A DNA stretch of 64,000 nt from Comamonadaceae bacterium (GCA_947442105.1 CANEVH010000004.1:1-64000), one strand, 5' to 3'. Positions 1 through 8,964 are shown, counted from the first letter of the stretch. Notes: generated by a model from the letters alone, not told the origin. Program-made: numbers and translations.

Positions 1-79
1 CACTGCGACTGCGCGACATGCGTTCAAGTTCGGCCATTACATCCGCCGTACACGACAGTGCCACAGCAACTCGTGCCAT
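1..79 (-). mobile_element. IS630-family transposase, N-terminal fragment (runs off left edge)
   Basis: Reading leftwards from an ATG at 77-79, preceded by a good AGGAG ribosome site, about 26 codons give MARVAVALSCTADVMAELER and then a Ser/Arg-rich stretch. This resembles the usual start of IS630-family transposases (MAR..., then an ...AELERL-like helix). Only the first codons are visible, so family and intactness cannot be settled. The element end must lie between about 80 and 137, directly beside the repeat gene that follows, which it may have truncated. Confidence 0.5.
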
Positions 80-146
80 CGCATTCTCCTATGACTGAAC
101 ATAGGGGTATCATAATACTATCGTCAATAAATGCAATTAGACACTA

Positions 147-2330
147 GTGGCCTTGACGCCTGCCAATCTGCAAGCTCTCTCGACCGACCAAGTTGCAGCA
201 CTGAGCACCGAGCAAGTCGCCGCTCTGGGTACCGCCCAGGTAGTTGCTTTCTCGACGGCGCAAGTCGCCGCGCTCACCACCGACCAGATAGTGGCCCTGA
301 CCACCGGCCAAGTCGCCCGCCTGAGCACGGCCAATGTGCGCGCTTTGACCACAGACCAAATCGTGGCCTTAGAAACTGCGGACCTGGTGGCCTTAACGAC
401 TGCCAACTTGCAAGCGCTTCTGACCGCACAGCTCGCAGCCCTCACCACAGATCAAGTGGCCGCACTCACCACGGCCCAAGTCGCGGGCCTGAGCACCGCC
501 AACGCCGGTGCCTTGACGACTGACCAGATCCTGGCCCTAGAGACCGCAGACCTGGTGGCCTTGACGCCTGCCAATGTGCAAGCCCTATCGACCAATCAAG
601 TCGCAGCACTCAGCACCGAGCAAGTCGCTGCCCTGGGCACAGCCCAAGTCGTCGCCTTGTCCACGGCACAAGTTGCAGCGCTCACCACCGACCAGGTCGT
701 GGCCTTGACGACCGGCCAAGTCGCCCGTTTGAGCACCGCCAATGTGCGTGCCCTGACCACGGACCAAATCGTGGCTCTGGAGACTGCCGACTTGGTGGCC
801 TTGACGACTGCCAATGTGCAGGCGCTCTTGACCGCACAGCTCGCAGCGCTGACGACCGATCAGATCGTGGCGCTGACCACGGCCCAAGTCGCTGGCCTGA
901 GCACCGCCAACGCCCGTGCCCTGACCACTGACCAAATCGTGGCCCTAGAGACTGCCGACTTGGTGGCCTTGACGACTGCCAACTTGCAAGCACTCTCGAC
1001 CGACCAAGTTGCAGCCCTGAGCACCGACCAAGTCGCCTCACTGGGCACAGCCCAAGTCGTCGCCTTGTCCACGGCGCAAGTGGCATCACTCACCACCGAC
1101 CAGGTCGTGGCCTTGACGACTGGCCAAGTCGCCCGCCTGAGCACGGCCAATATGCGTGCGCTGACCACCGACCAAATCGTGGCCCTGGAGACAGCCGACC
1201 TGATCGCCTTGACGACTGCCAACGTGCAAGCGCTATTGACGACTCAGGTCGCAGCGCTAACGACCGATCAGGTAGTGGCACTCACTACGGCCCAAGTCGC
1301 TGGACTGAGCACCGCCAACGCCCGTGCCCTGACCACTGACCAAATCGTGGCCCTAGAGACTGCCGACTTGGTGGCCTTGACGACTGCAAACTTGCAAGCC
1401 CTCTCGACCGACCAAGTTGCAGCACTGAGCACCGACCAAGTCGCCGCGCTGGGCACCGCCCAGGTGGTAGCCCTGTCCACGGTACAAATTGCAGCGCTCA
1501 CCACCGACCAGGTCGTGGCCTTGACGACCGGCCAAGTCGCTCGCCTGAGCACCGCCAATGTGCGTGCCTTGACAACCGACCAAATCGTGGCTCTGGAGAC
1601 TGCCGACCTGGTGGCTTTGACCACGACGAACGTGCAAGCGCTCTTGACCGACCAAATCGCAGCCCTCACCACAGATCAAGTAGTCGCACTCACCACGGCC
1701 CAAGTCGCGAACCTGAGCACCGCCAACGCCCGTGCCCTGACCACCGACCAAATCGTGGCCTTGGAGACTGCGGACCTTGTTGCCCTGACGACTGCCAATG
1801 TGCAGACGCTGTCCACCACACAGATTGCGGCGCTGGCTACAGACCAAGTCGCTGCGCTGGGCACGGCACAGGTAGTCAGCCTGCGCACCGCGCAAGCCAT
1901 TGCGCTCAGTACGGACCAGATCGTAGCGCTGTCCACTGCCAGCCTTGCGGCGCTGAGCACTGCCAACCTGCGTAGCCTGTCCACAGCGCAAGTGGCCGCC
2001 TTGACGACCGACCAGATCGTGGCCCTTACCACGGCCCAGGCGGCCGGTTTGAGCACGGCGAACGTGGGGGCCTTGACCACGGACCAGATCGTGGCCCTGG
2101 AGACTGCCGACCTGGTGGCCCTGACCACAACGAACGTGCAAGCGCTGTCCACGGACCAAGTGGTTTCACTGACCACCGCCCAGGTGATCGCCCTGGATAC
2201 CGCCCAGATCGCGAGTCTGAGCACGGCCAGCGTGCAGGCGCTCACCACCAGCCAGGTCGATGCCCTGACTACCGCGCAGGTGGAGTCGCTTACTGCTAGC
2301 CAATTCAGCGCGCTGACGACCAGCCAGATT
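147..2330 (+). repeat. 24-bp coding repeats ordered in 408-bp tandem blocks
   Basis: The 24-bp unit encodes an octapeptide. Seventeen units make a higher-order block of exactly 408 bp. Equivalent positions (the GTGGCC/GTTGCC of the LVALT octad) fall at 147, 555, 963, 1371 and 1779, giving four full blocks. After 1779 the order decays into a degenerate block ending near 2330. The blocks are near-identical at DNA level, which implies recent amplification or gene conversion, and copy number should be unstable. Confidence 0.9.
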
Positions 2331-3209
2331 GAGGTGATGGACTTCAGCACGCCCATTGTGTTGGACCTCAATGGCGACGGCGTGAGAACCCTGGCCCTGT
2401 CCGCTGGCGTGCAGTTCGATGTGCTGGCCACTGGGTCGGCGGTTAACACCGGCTGGGTCAGCCAAGGCGATGGTCTTTTGGTGATGGATCACAACGGCGA
2501 CGGCGTAATCAACGATGGATCGGAATTGTTTGGTTCGTCCACCACCTTGGCCAATGGCGACAAGGCCTCGGATGGCTATGTGGCCCTGGCAGAACTCGAC
2601 AGCAACCACGATGGCGTGATCAGCAGCGCGGATGCAACGTTCGCAGATCTGCGCGTGTGGGTGGACGCCAACACCGACGGTATCAGCAGCACCATAGAAC
2701 TCAAGTCCCTGGACGAACTTGGCATCACCCAACTGGGCCTGGCAACGGACAGCACTCGGGTCCTGGACAAGGGCAATCTGGTGGGCCTGACCTCGACTTA
2801 CCAAACTTCTGATGGGGCTAGCCACGCTGCGGCAGACGTGTGGTTTGCGGTGCAAACTGCGGCATCTGGCGATGCAAACCTGGGCGCACGAGTGAGCGAC
2901 ATGGCGCAAGCCATAGGCGCGTTTGCAGCCACGCCGACCGATGGACCGGCGTCCAGCGCTGGGGCATTGACCGCATGGGCTGCGCAGGACAACAGCCCAC
3001 CGCTTGCCATCTCCAGCCTGGTCGACGCACTTCGGCAGTTTGATGCCCATGGCAAACCGGTGGACGCTGCCGCTCTGGCAGGCCCGTTTGGCCAGCCAAG
3101 GGGTGGTTTGGACTCCAAGCTGGTCGCCCAGTTGGCCCATGTGGACTCGCGACCCAAGACCGAACTTGCCAGTGGCAGCAGTTTTGCCAACCTCGCCATG
3201 CCAAAATAA
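147..3209 (+). CDS. giant octapeptide-repeat protein with C-terminal RTX-like/EF-hand domain
   Basis: About 1020 residues. Residues 1 to about 728 are nearly perfect octads of the form xxALTTxQ (about 90 copies), expected to make a regular solenoid. From residue about 730 a Ca-binding region follows: DLNGDGV, DHNGDGVIN, ELFG, DSNHDGVIS and DANTDGIS loops, as in FrpC/RTX-associated domains of type I-secreted proteins. No signal peptide is visible, which fits C-terminal type I secretion, but no ABC exporter lies nearby. The start is doubtful: a stop precedes GTG 147, no ribosome site is seen, and the sequence opens in mid-repeat, so the true 5' end may have been lost to the adjacent IS. Function unknown; adhesin or surface protein is a guess. 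Confidence 0.7.
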   Translation: MALTPANLQALSTDQVAALSTEQVAALGTAQVVAFSTAQVAALTTDQIVALTTGQVARLSTANVRALTTDQIVALETADLVALTTANLQALLTAQLAALTTDQVAALTTAQVAGLSTANAGALTTDQILALETADLVALTPANVQALSTNQVAALSTEQVAALGTAQVVALSTAQVAALTTDQVVALTTGQVARLSTANVRALTTDQIVALETADLVALTTANVQALLTAQLAALTTDQIVALTTAQVAGLSTANARALTTDQIVALETADLVALTTANLQALSTDQVAALSTDQVASLGTAQVVALSTAQVASLTTDQVVALTTGQVARLSTANMRALTTDQIVALETADLIALTTANVQALLTTQVAALTTDQVVALTTAQVAGLSTANARALTTDQIVALETADLVALTTANLQALSTDQVAALSTDQVAALGTAQVVALSTVQIAALTTDQVVALTTGQVARLSTANVRALTTDQIVALETADLVALTTTNVQALLTDQIAALTTDQVVALTTAQVANLSTANARALTTDQIVALETADLVALTTANVQTLSTTQIAALATDQVAALGTAQVVSLRTAQAIALSTDQIVALSTASLAALSTANLRSLSTAQVAALTTDQIVALTTAQAAGLSTANVGALTTDQIVALETADLVALTTTNVQALSTDQVVSLTTAQVIALDTAQIASLSTASVQALTTSQVDALTTAQVESLTASQFSALTTSQIEVMDFSTPIVLDLNGDGVRTLALSAGVQFDVLATGSAVNTGWVSQGDGLLVMDHNGDGVINDGSELFGSSTTLANGDKASDGYVALAELDSNHDGVISSADATFADLRVWVDANTDGISSTIELKSLDELGITQLGLATDSTRVLDKGNLVGLTSTYQTSDGASHAAADVWFAVQTAASGDANLGARVSDMAQAIGAFAATPTDGPASSAGALTAWAAQDNSPPLAISSLVDALRQFDAHGKPVDAAALAGPFGQPRGGLDSKLVAQLAHVDSRPKTELASGSSFANLAMPK

Positions 3210-3270
3210 AGTTGTCAATTGGCACCAAGGCAGTCGGGCCACTGCTGAGAAATTTCTACAGGGATTCGCT

Positions 3271-5079
3271 GTGACCAAAGAACTTGCATTCGACCGCCAA
3301 GTAGAGATGGCCTGGCGAGGTGAGTTGGACTTCAACGCGCTCATCACGGCTGCTTCGCGCTTAGAGTCAGACCACCGCACCGCTTTGGCCATCGTGCTGT
3401 ACCGCACGTGGATAGCCCGCAATGCGTCGGAGTTGGAGTACATCGTTCAGTTCAACCTCGGCGTGGCGCTGGGCAACGAGCGTGACTTCGTGGCCTCGGA
3501 AGCGGCCTACCGGCGTGCTGTGGAACTTGCGCCGGGCTTCATACAGCCCCGCCTGAACCTGGGCACCTTGCTAGAGCGCCTGGGCCGGGTGGACCAAGCT
3601 TTGGACGAGTGGCGCTGGGTGGAAAAACACCTGTCCAAGCCATCGCCCGACAACAAGCCCTTGCTGGTGATGGCCCTGAATCAGCTGGGCCGCGTCTTGG
3701 AAAGTCGCAAACAGTTGGCAGAAGCTTCGGCCATGCTGACCCGAAGTCTGGAGCTTGAGCCTGAGCAGCCTGACGTGATCCACCATTGGATATCGCTGCG
3801 GCAAAGGCAATGCGCATGGCCAACGTACGGTCCGCTGCCGGGCGTGAGTCGGCGTGCGATGCAAGACGCCACCTCGGCGCTATCGATGCTTAGCATTTCC
3901 GACGACCCGGCCCACCAGCTTGAAGCGGCGCGCCGCTATGTGCAAAAAAAGTGGCGCAGCGACTTGCCTGCTTTGGCCGATAAGGCGGGCTATGGCCACA
4001 AGAAGATACGCGTGGGCTACTGCTCAGGCGACTTTTGCCTGCATCCTGTGTCCCTGCTGACGGTGGAACTTTTTGAGCTGCATGACCGCGAGCGGTTTGA
4101 GGTCTATGGCTATTGCTGGAGCCCAGAGGATGGCTCCGCCATGCGCCAGCGGGTGAGCAAGGCGATGGACCACTTCACCCGCATCCATAGCTTGAGTGAC
4201 GAAGCCGCAGCCGCACAGATTCGGGCCGATGAAATTGACATCTTGATCGACCTCCAAGGCCAGACCGCAGGCGCGCGGGCAAACCTCTTGGCCTACCGGC
4301 CCGCGCCGGTTCAAATCACGTATTTGGGCTTGCCAGCAACGACGGGCTTGCCGTCGATTGACTATGTCATCGCGGACCGGTTTTTGATTCCTGAGTGTGA
4401 AGCCCAGCACTACTCGGAGCGTCCGCTGTACATGCCAGACGTGTACCAGGTCAGTGACCGCCAGCGGCCCGTGGGCATCCAGCCCAGCCGCGCAGAATGC
4501 GGGCTTCCGGCAGAGGGCTTTGTCTTTTGCTCGTTCAACAACAACTACAAGTTCACGCCCGAGGTTTTTCACGCGTGGATGCGCATTTTGGACCGCGTGC
4601 CCGGCAGCGTGCTGTGGCTGCTGGGAGACAACCCGTGGTCGCAAGCCAACCTGCGCAAAGAAGCGCAGGCCCGCAACGTGGACCCCGACCGACTCATCTT
4701 TGCCCCGCGCGTGTCGCCAGAAAATTATCTTGCGCGCTACCAAGCGGCTGACCTGTTTCTAGACAGTTTTCCCTTTAACGCGGGCACCACTGCCAACGAC
4801 GCTTTGTGGATGGGCTTGCCGCTGCTCACCCTGTGCGGCCGCTCGTTTGCGTCGCGCATGGCCGACGCATTGCTCACGGCGGCGGGCTTGGAGTCTTTGA
4901 TTACGCACCGGCTGGCCGATTACGAAGAAAAAGCAGTCGCCCTGGCTACCGACCCGCAAGAAATGGCCCGATTGAAGGCGCAGCTTCAGGCTGTGAAAGC
5001 CCAAGGTGCGCTGTTTGACACGCCCCGGTTTGTGCGCAATTTAGAGAGTCTGCTGATTCCCTTGGCAAGCCAAGCGTAA
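3271..5079 (+). CDS. SPINDLY/OGT-family protein O-glycosyltransferase with TPR region
   Basis: About 602 residues. The N-terminal third carries TPR-like helices (FNLGVALGNERDFVASEAAY; LNLGTLLERLGRVDQALDEW). The rest matches the O-GlcNAc transferase catalytic region: GYCSGDFCLHP, LGLPATTGLPSIDYVIAD, CSFNNNYKFTPEVFHAWMRI, VPGSVLWLL and AGTTANDALWMGLP...ASRMA. The family transfers sugars to Ser/Thr of proteins. Its position beside Maf and flagellin suggests flagellin, or the neighbouring repeat protein, as acceptor; that is inference. The start is GTG 3271; ATG 3307 is an alternative. Convergent with the maf gene, 40 bp apart. Confidence 0.85.
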   Translation: MTKELAFDRQVEMAWRGELDFNALITAASRLESDHRTALAIVLYRTWIARNASELEYIVQFNLGVALGNERDFVASEAAYRRAVELAPGFIQPRLNLGTLLERLGRVDQALDEWRWVEKHLSKPSPDNKPLLVMALNQLGRVLESRKQLAEASAMLTRSLELEPEQPDVIHHWISLRQRQCAWPTYGPLPGVSRRAMQDATSALSMLSISDDPAHQLEAARRYVQKKWRSDLPALADKAGYGHKKIRVGYCSGDFCLHPVSLLTVELFELHDRERFEVYGYCWSPEDGSAMRQRVSKAMDHFTRIHSLSDEAAAAQIRADEIDILIDLQGQTAGARANLLAYRPAPVQITYLGLPATTGLPSIDYVIADRFLIPECEAQHYSERPLYMPDVYQVSDRQRPVGIQPSRAECGLPAEGFVFCSFNNNYKFTPEVFHAWMRILDRVPGSVLWLLGDNPWSQANLRKEAQARNVDPDRLIFAPRVSPENYLARYQAADLFLDSFPFNAGTTANDALWMGLPLLTLCGRSFASRMADALLTAAGLESLITHRLADYEEKAVALATDPQEMARLKAQLQAVKAQGALFDTPRFVRNLESLLIPLASQA

Positions 5080-5119
5080 GCACGCCTTGGCCGTGGCGGC
5101 GACTTTGGACAAGCGCCGC

Positions 5120-7096
5120 TTAGTCGGCGTGGCTGCGGCATTTCTCCAGGCTGGCGTTGACCAGGGGAAGTATCTGCACGCCCGTGTTCACAATCGACTG
5201 GTACAAAATTTTCGCCGCACCATTGCTTTCTTGGGTGGTGGTCGCATCGCCGCTCAGCGACAAAGCCTGTTGAATTTCGTGCTGGTTGGGCAGCGCCAGG
5301 GCCGGAATGCGTTCTATGCACTTCACCAACTTTTTCTCTAGCCGGTCTAAGTTGGCATGGCCGGACTTCGACACTGCTTGGTGGGACACGGTGTGCAGGC
5401 ACTGTTTGGCAAGCCGGATGGCCTCTTCCAAGTCGCGCTGCATGGTGCGTAGTTTGCGGTGGATGGTGAGCCTGCGCCCGGCAGTGTCTGACTGTGCGCA
5501 GCACGCGCGAATGCGTGCTGAAATGCCGGCGTCGCTTGCTGGGATGTACTCTTTGATCGCTTGGGCCAAAGAGATATGTCTGAACCCCTCAATGAATGCC
5601 CCGCCTTCGGTGCAATTGAGCAAGGGACGCGGCGCGGGCTGGGCATTTTCCTGGCGGGCAAAGGCCACAAATTCGCCGTGGAACAGATGGTAGTTGCGGC
5701 GGGTGGACACCAGGCCACCGTAATAGCCCGGCAACTGCAATACCGGTTCAATGGTGTCGTGGCTGCTGGTGCCGGTCGCTTGGAGTATTTTTTCTTGGTC
5801 CGCAGACACGTTGCTGAAGGTCAAGGTGTGTCCATCGGCGTCAAAGACCGGGGTACTTGCGCTATTGGCAGAGTGGGACGAATACTGCTTGCCCCCGGAC
5901 AACGCCAGGTCTTGCCCCACCAAGAGGATGGGGCCGCAGTTCAAGTATTTGGCAATGTGCACGCTGGCCACAGAGACCGAGCCTGCGGAGGACAGGGGAA
6001 GCGTTTCTTCAAACAGATTGGATATCCACTGGTCCGCGTGGGCGTTTGCGTTGAAGATGATGCGGTTTTTGAAGGGCTTGGCGAAAAAGCCAGGGTTGCA
6101 GGAGACGCCCACCATCAGGGCGTCAATCTCGCCCGTGTCCACGCCGTCGAGAAAATACACCAAATCGCCGGGGTCAATGACCACCAAAAAATCGGGTGTG
6201 ATGCCAGCTTGGCTCAAGGCGCGCGCGCATTGGGCGGCTGCCATGAGCACCGCACGGCCTTTGAGCTGTTGGAGCAGGGCAATATTTTTGTCCAGCGATG
6301 GCCCAGGCGCAATGATGACAAAGGGCAGGCCTTGCAGCGCCGTGCCCAGCGCAGACAAGTGCGCGCTGTCGGCAATCGCTGGCAAGTTTTGCAGGCCTTG
6401 GGTAAGCCAGATATTGCCAAAGGCGCGCGAGGTTTTTTGGTTGGTCAGAAACAAGGTGAACAAGTGCTTCACATCGGCCCAAATTTCCAGTTCGGCTGGC
6501 GTCTTTGCCGGTTTGATTCCGGTAATGCGCACCGGATACGGTTGCACGATTTCTTGGAAATACTGCCGCAGTTTCTCCTTGCTGTCGCTAAGCGTGGCGC
6601 CTAGGCCTGCGCATCGGGTATCGGATGCACCTTGCGCCGCAAACACGATGCGTTTTTGACCGCGCCGCACCAGCGCCTGGACGAACGCAAGCTCCTCTAG
6701 CGCGACCAATACGATGATGTCTTTGTCAAAGTCCCATGCCGGTGGCAGCGCCTGGTCGATCAGGGCGTCGATGCCCGCGTCACTGGCGCACAACTGCTCG
6801 TAGCTGGCAATTCCTACAAAGCGTTGGCACCAGACGGGTACAAAGTGGTTGGCCCGCTGAATGTGTTCCAGATCGCTTTGAATGGCGGCCTGGGCAAGCG
6901 GTGGCAACTGGTCGAGCTGCGCGCGCGCCTGCTCGGGCAGAGTTTGCAGCTTGGCGCGCAACACCCGCAATGCGTCAACTGCGCTGCGAGTGGCGGCTTC
7001 GTCACCGGCAACAGCAGCACGCAGCGCATCGGCGCTGGCTTGCGCTTGCAAAGCCAGCAGTTTGACCAGCCGGGTGGCTGACGCATCCAGGCCCAT
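5120..7096 (-). CDS. maf: Maf-type motility-associated glycosyltransferase (DUF115/MptE-like)
   Basis: 658 residues. The central DUF115 core shows IIAPGPSLDKN, AAAQCARALSQAGITPDF, VVIDPG, FNANAHADQWISN and LLVGQDLALSGGKQY. Maf proteins attach nonulosonic sugars (pseudaminic or legionaminic acid) to flagellin in the cytoplasm before export. It starts 24 bp after the flagellin A stop on the same strand with no terminator seen between, so the two are probably co-transcribed from the sigma-54 promoter at 8080-8094. No nonulosonate biosynthesis genes are in the window. Confidence 0.88.
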   Translation of the reverse strand: MGLDASATRLVKLLALQAQASADALRAAVAGDEAATRSAVDALRVLRAKLQTLPEQARAQLDQLPPLAQAAIQSDLEHIQRANHFVPVWCQRFVGIASYEQLCASDAGIDALIDQALPPAWDFDKDIIVLVALEELAFVQALVRRGQKRIVFAAQGASDTRCAGLGATLSDSKEKLRQYFQEIVQPYPVRITGIKPAKTPAELEIWADVKHLFTLFLTNQKTSRAFGNIWLTQGLQNLPAIADSAHLSALGTALQGLPFVIIAPGPSLDKNIALLQQLKGRAVLMAAAQCARALSQAGITPDFLVVIDPGDLVYFLDGVDTGEIDALMVGVSCNPGFFAKPFKNRIIFNANAHADQWISNLFEETLPLSSAGSVSVASVHIAKYLNCGPILLVGQDLALSGGKQYSSHSANSASTPVFDADGHTLTFSNVSADQEKILQATGTSSHDTIEPVLQLPGYYGGLVSTRRNYHLFHGEFVAFARQENAQPAPRPLLNCTEGGAFIEGFRHISLAQAIKEYIPASDAGISARIRACCAQSDTAGRRLTIHRKLRTMQRDLEEAIRLAKQCLHTVSHQAVSKSGHANLDRLEKKLVKCIERIPALALPNQHEIQQALSLSGDATTTQESNGAAKILYQSIVNTGVQILPLVNASLEKCRSHAD

Positions 7097-7120
7097 GCGT
7101 GTGCCTTAGCGACGCGGGAA

Positions 7121-7969
7121 TTAGCCTTTGAGCAAGGCCATCACGCCTTGCGCCTGTTGGTTGGCCTGCGCCAACATGGCGGTAGACGCTTGCTGCAGTA
7201 TTTGTGTCTTGGCCAGCTGCGTAGAGGCCAGGGCGTAGTCCGTGTCCATGATGGTGCTGCGCGACTGGGTCACGTTGGCAGAAATATTGGTCATATTGTC
7301 TGCGGCATAACTCAGCTGGTTAATGCCTGCGCCGATGGCGGCGCGTTGCTGGTTGATTTTGTCCAGCGCGGTGTCAATCGTGGTGATGGACAAGGAGGCC
7401 GCCGACGCGGAGGAAACCGCCAGACCGCTGATCGCGAGTCCTGTCGCGCCAACGTCCATTGAGCCTATGTGTACCGAAAGGGTTTGCCCCGAGTTTTGAC
7501 CAATCTGGAATTGAAAGTCGCCCGATACCCCGGAAATGCTGTTGGTGTTGTCGCCGGTCAGTACGGACGTGCCGTTCCAAGTGGTCTGGGTGGCAACGTT
7601 GCTGATTTGCGTGGTCAGTGCCGAAAACTCGACATGGAGGTAGCTCCGTTGTGCGTCGGAGTAGGTGCCGTTGCTGGCTTGCACTGCAAGCTCGCGCATG
7701 CGTTGCAGCATATTGGACTGCTCCACCATGGCACCCTCTGCGGTCTGCATCATGTTGACACCGTCGTTGGCGTTGCGCACCGCCTGGTTCAGACCGCGGA
7801 TTTGCGAGGTCATGGACTGCCCGATGGCCAGACCGGCTGCGTCATCTTTGGCCGCGTTGATGCGTGTGCCAGTAGAGAGTTGCTCCATAGCGGAGTTCAT
7901 CGCACGCGCGTTGGTCTTCATCGCATTTTGCGAATACAGCGCGCTGACGTTGGTGTTGATGACGGACAT
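7121..7969 (-). CDS. fliC: flagellin A
   Basis: 282 residues, short for a flagellin. The canonical N-terminal D0/D1 begins MSVINTNVSALYSQNAM, with LSTGTRINAAKDDAAGLAI and LNQAVRNANDG. The C-terminal D1/D0 has INQLSYAADNMTNISANVTQ and LAKTQILQQASTAMLAQANQQ. The variable D2/D3 region is minimal. The ATG has a GGAGA ribosome site. It is preceded by a sigma-54-type promoter, unlike flagellin C, whose promoter is sigma-28 type. Flagellin A ends ...ALLKG with a 3' end clearly different from that of flagellin C. Confidence 0.96.
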   Translation of the reverse strand: MSVINTNVSALYSQNAMKTNARAMNSAMEQLSTGTRINAAKDDAAGLAIGQSMTSQIRGLNQAVRNANDGVNMMQTAEGAMVEQSNMLQRMRELAVQASNGTYSDAQRSYLHVEFSALTTQISNVATQTTWNGTSVLTGDNTNSISGVSGDFQFQIGQNSGQTLSVHIGSMDVGATGLAISGLAVSSASAASLSITTIDTALDKINQQRAAIGAGINQLSYAADNMTNISANVTQSRSTIMDTDYALASTQLAKTQILQQASTAMLAQANQQAQGVMALLKG

Positions 7970-8079
7970 GGCGATTCTCCAAACAAAAGAAGGGCGTGAG
8001 CGCCAAACGCTTGGCGCAATACGGGCCGCAAACCCATGTGTCAGTTAATCGAACACAGGTTTGCCGACATTCCTACTAC

Positions 8080-8094
8080 GCAAGAGGTGTGCCA
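8080..8094 (-). promoter_or_regulatory. sigma-54 promoter of flagellin A
   Basis: On the minus strand TGGCACA-N4-TTGC fits the -24/-12 consensus, with GG (8092-8093) and GC (8080-8081) exactly 10 nt apart. The predicted start near 8068 gives a leader of about 100 nt before the flagellin A ATG at 7969. I found no sigma-28 match in this intergenic stretch. Confidence 0.75.
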
Positions 8095-8163
8095 TTGTTT
8101 TTTGCCACTGTAGTGCCGCCTGCCCTACAGGCCTTGCATGCCGTGGCTGCGGTACGCAGACCC

Positions 8164-8198
8164 AAAAAAAACGACCTGTCGCGAGGACAGGTCGTTTT
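8164..8198 (-). terminator. intrinsic terminator, minus strand
   Basis: A 13-bp perfect stem (8168-8180 with 8186-8198, loop GCGAG) is followed on the minus strand by a run of T (8164-8171 are all A on the plus strand). It lies 64 bp downstream of the orphan flagellin stop codon at 8262-8264 and upstream of the flagellin A promoter, so it originally ended a flagellin transcript that the island has since cut off. Confidence 0.8.
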
Positions 8199-8251
8199 CA
8201 GTATCGCGCGCTTGGGCAATGGCCGCTCTGGCTTAGGCCAGGGCTGGCCGC

Positions 8252-8309
8252 CCACTGGCGCTTACTTCAGGAGCGCCAGCACGCTTTGGGGTTGCTGGTT
8301 GGCCTGTGC
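8252..8309 (-). pseudogene. 3' remnant of a flagellin gene; left copy of 58-bp direct repeat
   Basis: These 58 bp are identical to 26950-27007, the end of flagellin C: the last 15 codons (AQANQQPQSVLALLK), the TAA stop and 10 bp beyond. Outside the 58 bp the two copies diverge at once on both sides. The left copy has no flagellin upstream of it, only defence-island DNA. It is either the stump of a flagellin gene removed by the island, or a repeat created at integration. Confidence 0.9.
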
Positions 8310-8454
8310 AGTTGCTTTGCGTTCAAACTGGACAGTAATTCAGGGGCGATAACCAGGAACGCAAGTGTGCCTGCGCCCTGCACATTAGCCTATTGGAGCA
8401 TGCCCCAATAGACGCAAGTACGGCGGGCAACCCAGAATCACACCACGCTGATGA
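8310..8454. other. left island junction without an intact gene
   Basis: All frames are interrupted. A small inverted repeat (arms 8390-8396 and 8405-8411, CTATTGG/CCAATAG) is present. I recognise no integrase, tRNA or terminal inverted repeat. The sequence is probably junction debris between the flagellin stump and the truncated WYL gene. Confidence 0.5.
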
Positions 8455-8964
8455 TGCCGCCCTCGCCCATGCGCGACCAGGGCAAGCCCAGCACCAGTGC
8501 ATCCCATTGGGCGCGAAGTCTCGCCCCAGCGCCTATTGCACTACCGCGACAACTGGTACCTGGACGCCTGGTGCCACCTGCGCGAGGACGTGCGCAGCTT
8601 CAGTACTGACGCCATTGCCCAGATTAAGGTGCTTGATGCCGCTGCACATGACGTACCTGATGACGACATCAACACCGCAGTAGATGCGGGCTACGGCATC
8701 TTTGGCGGTGCTCCCAAAGGTTGGGCCACACTCAAATTCACACCCGAGCGCGCCCGCTGGGTGGCCCGGGAGAATTGGCACCCGCACCAGCGCGGCAGTA
8801 CCCGTGCGGACGGCAGCTATGTGCTGGAGATTCCGTACTCGGACGAGCGTGAGTTAATGGGGGACTTGCTGCGCTTTGGGGCGGATGTGGAGGTGATGGC
8901 GCCGCCGGACTTGCGCAATCGCATCAAAAGAGCGGTTCATGAGGCTTTGGGAAGGTATGTCTAG
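8455..8964 (+). pseudogene. brxR: WYL-domain regulator remnant (probable brxR C-terminal part)
   Basis: From about 8497 the frame encodes the second half of a WYL domain and a WCX-like tail: REVSPQRLLHYRDNWYLDAW, LREDVRSFSTDAI, PYSDERELMGDLLRFGADVE and a basic C-terminus. The winged-helix DNA-binding part and the start of the WYL domain are missing. The frame is closed by tandem TGA codons at 8449-8454, and the only in-frame starts lack ribosome sites. BrxR proteins (wHTH-WYL-WCX) typically precede brxA and repress BREX. Here the regulator appears to have been cut off when the island's left end formed. Confidence 0.75.

Noticed and set aside
147-2330. Repeat array as a possible CRISPR
   Set aside because: Repeats are contiguous coding units in phase with an open frame, with no spacers and no cas genes.
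137-2449. Several long minus-strand open frames opposite the octapeptide repeats
   Set aside because: They arise because the 24-bp repeat keeps several frames open; products are repetitive shadows with no family match or ribosome sites.
5347-6659. Plus-strand frames opposite maf
   Set aside because: The minus-strand frame has the DUF115 motifs; the opposite frames have none.
8168-8198. Hairpin as an attachment-site core for the island
   Set aside because: The T-run on the minus strand and the position after a flagellin stop fit a terminator, and it lies outside the 58-bp repeat.
8390-8411. CTATTGG/CCAATAG inverted repeat as a transposon end
   Set aside because: No matching copy at the right border and no target duplication; left as junction debris.
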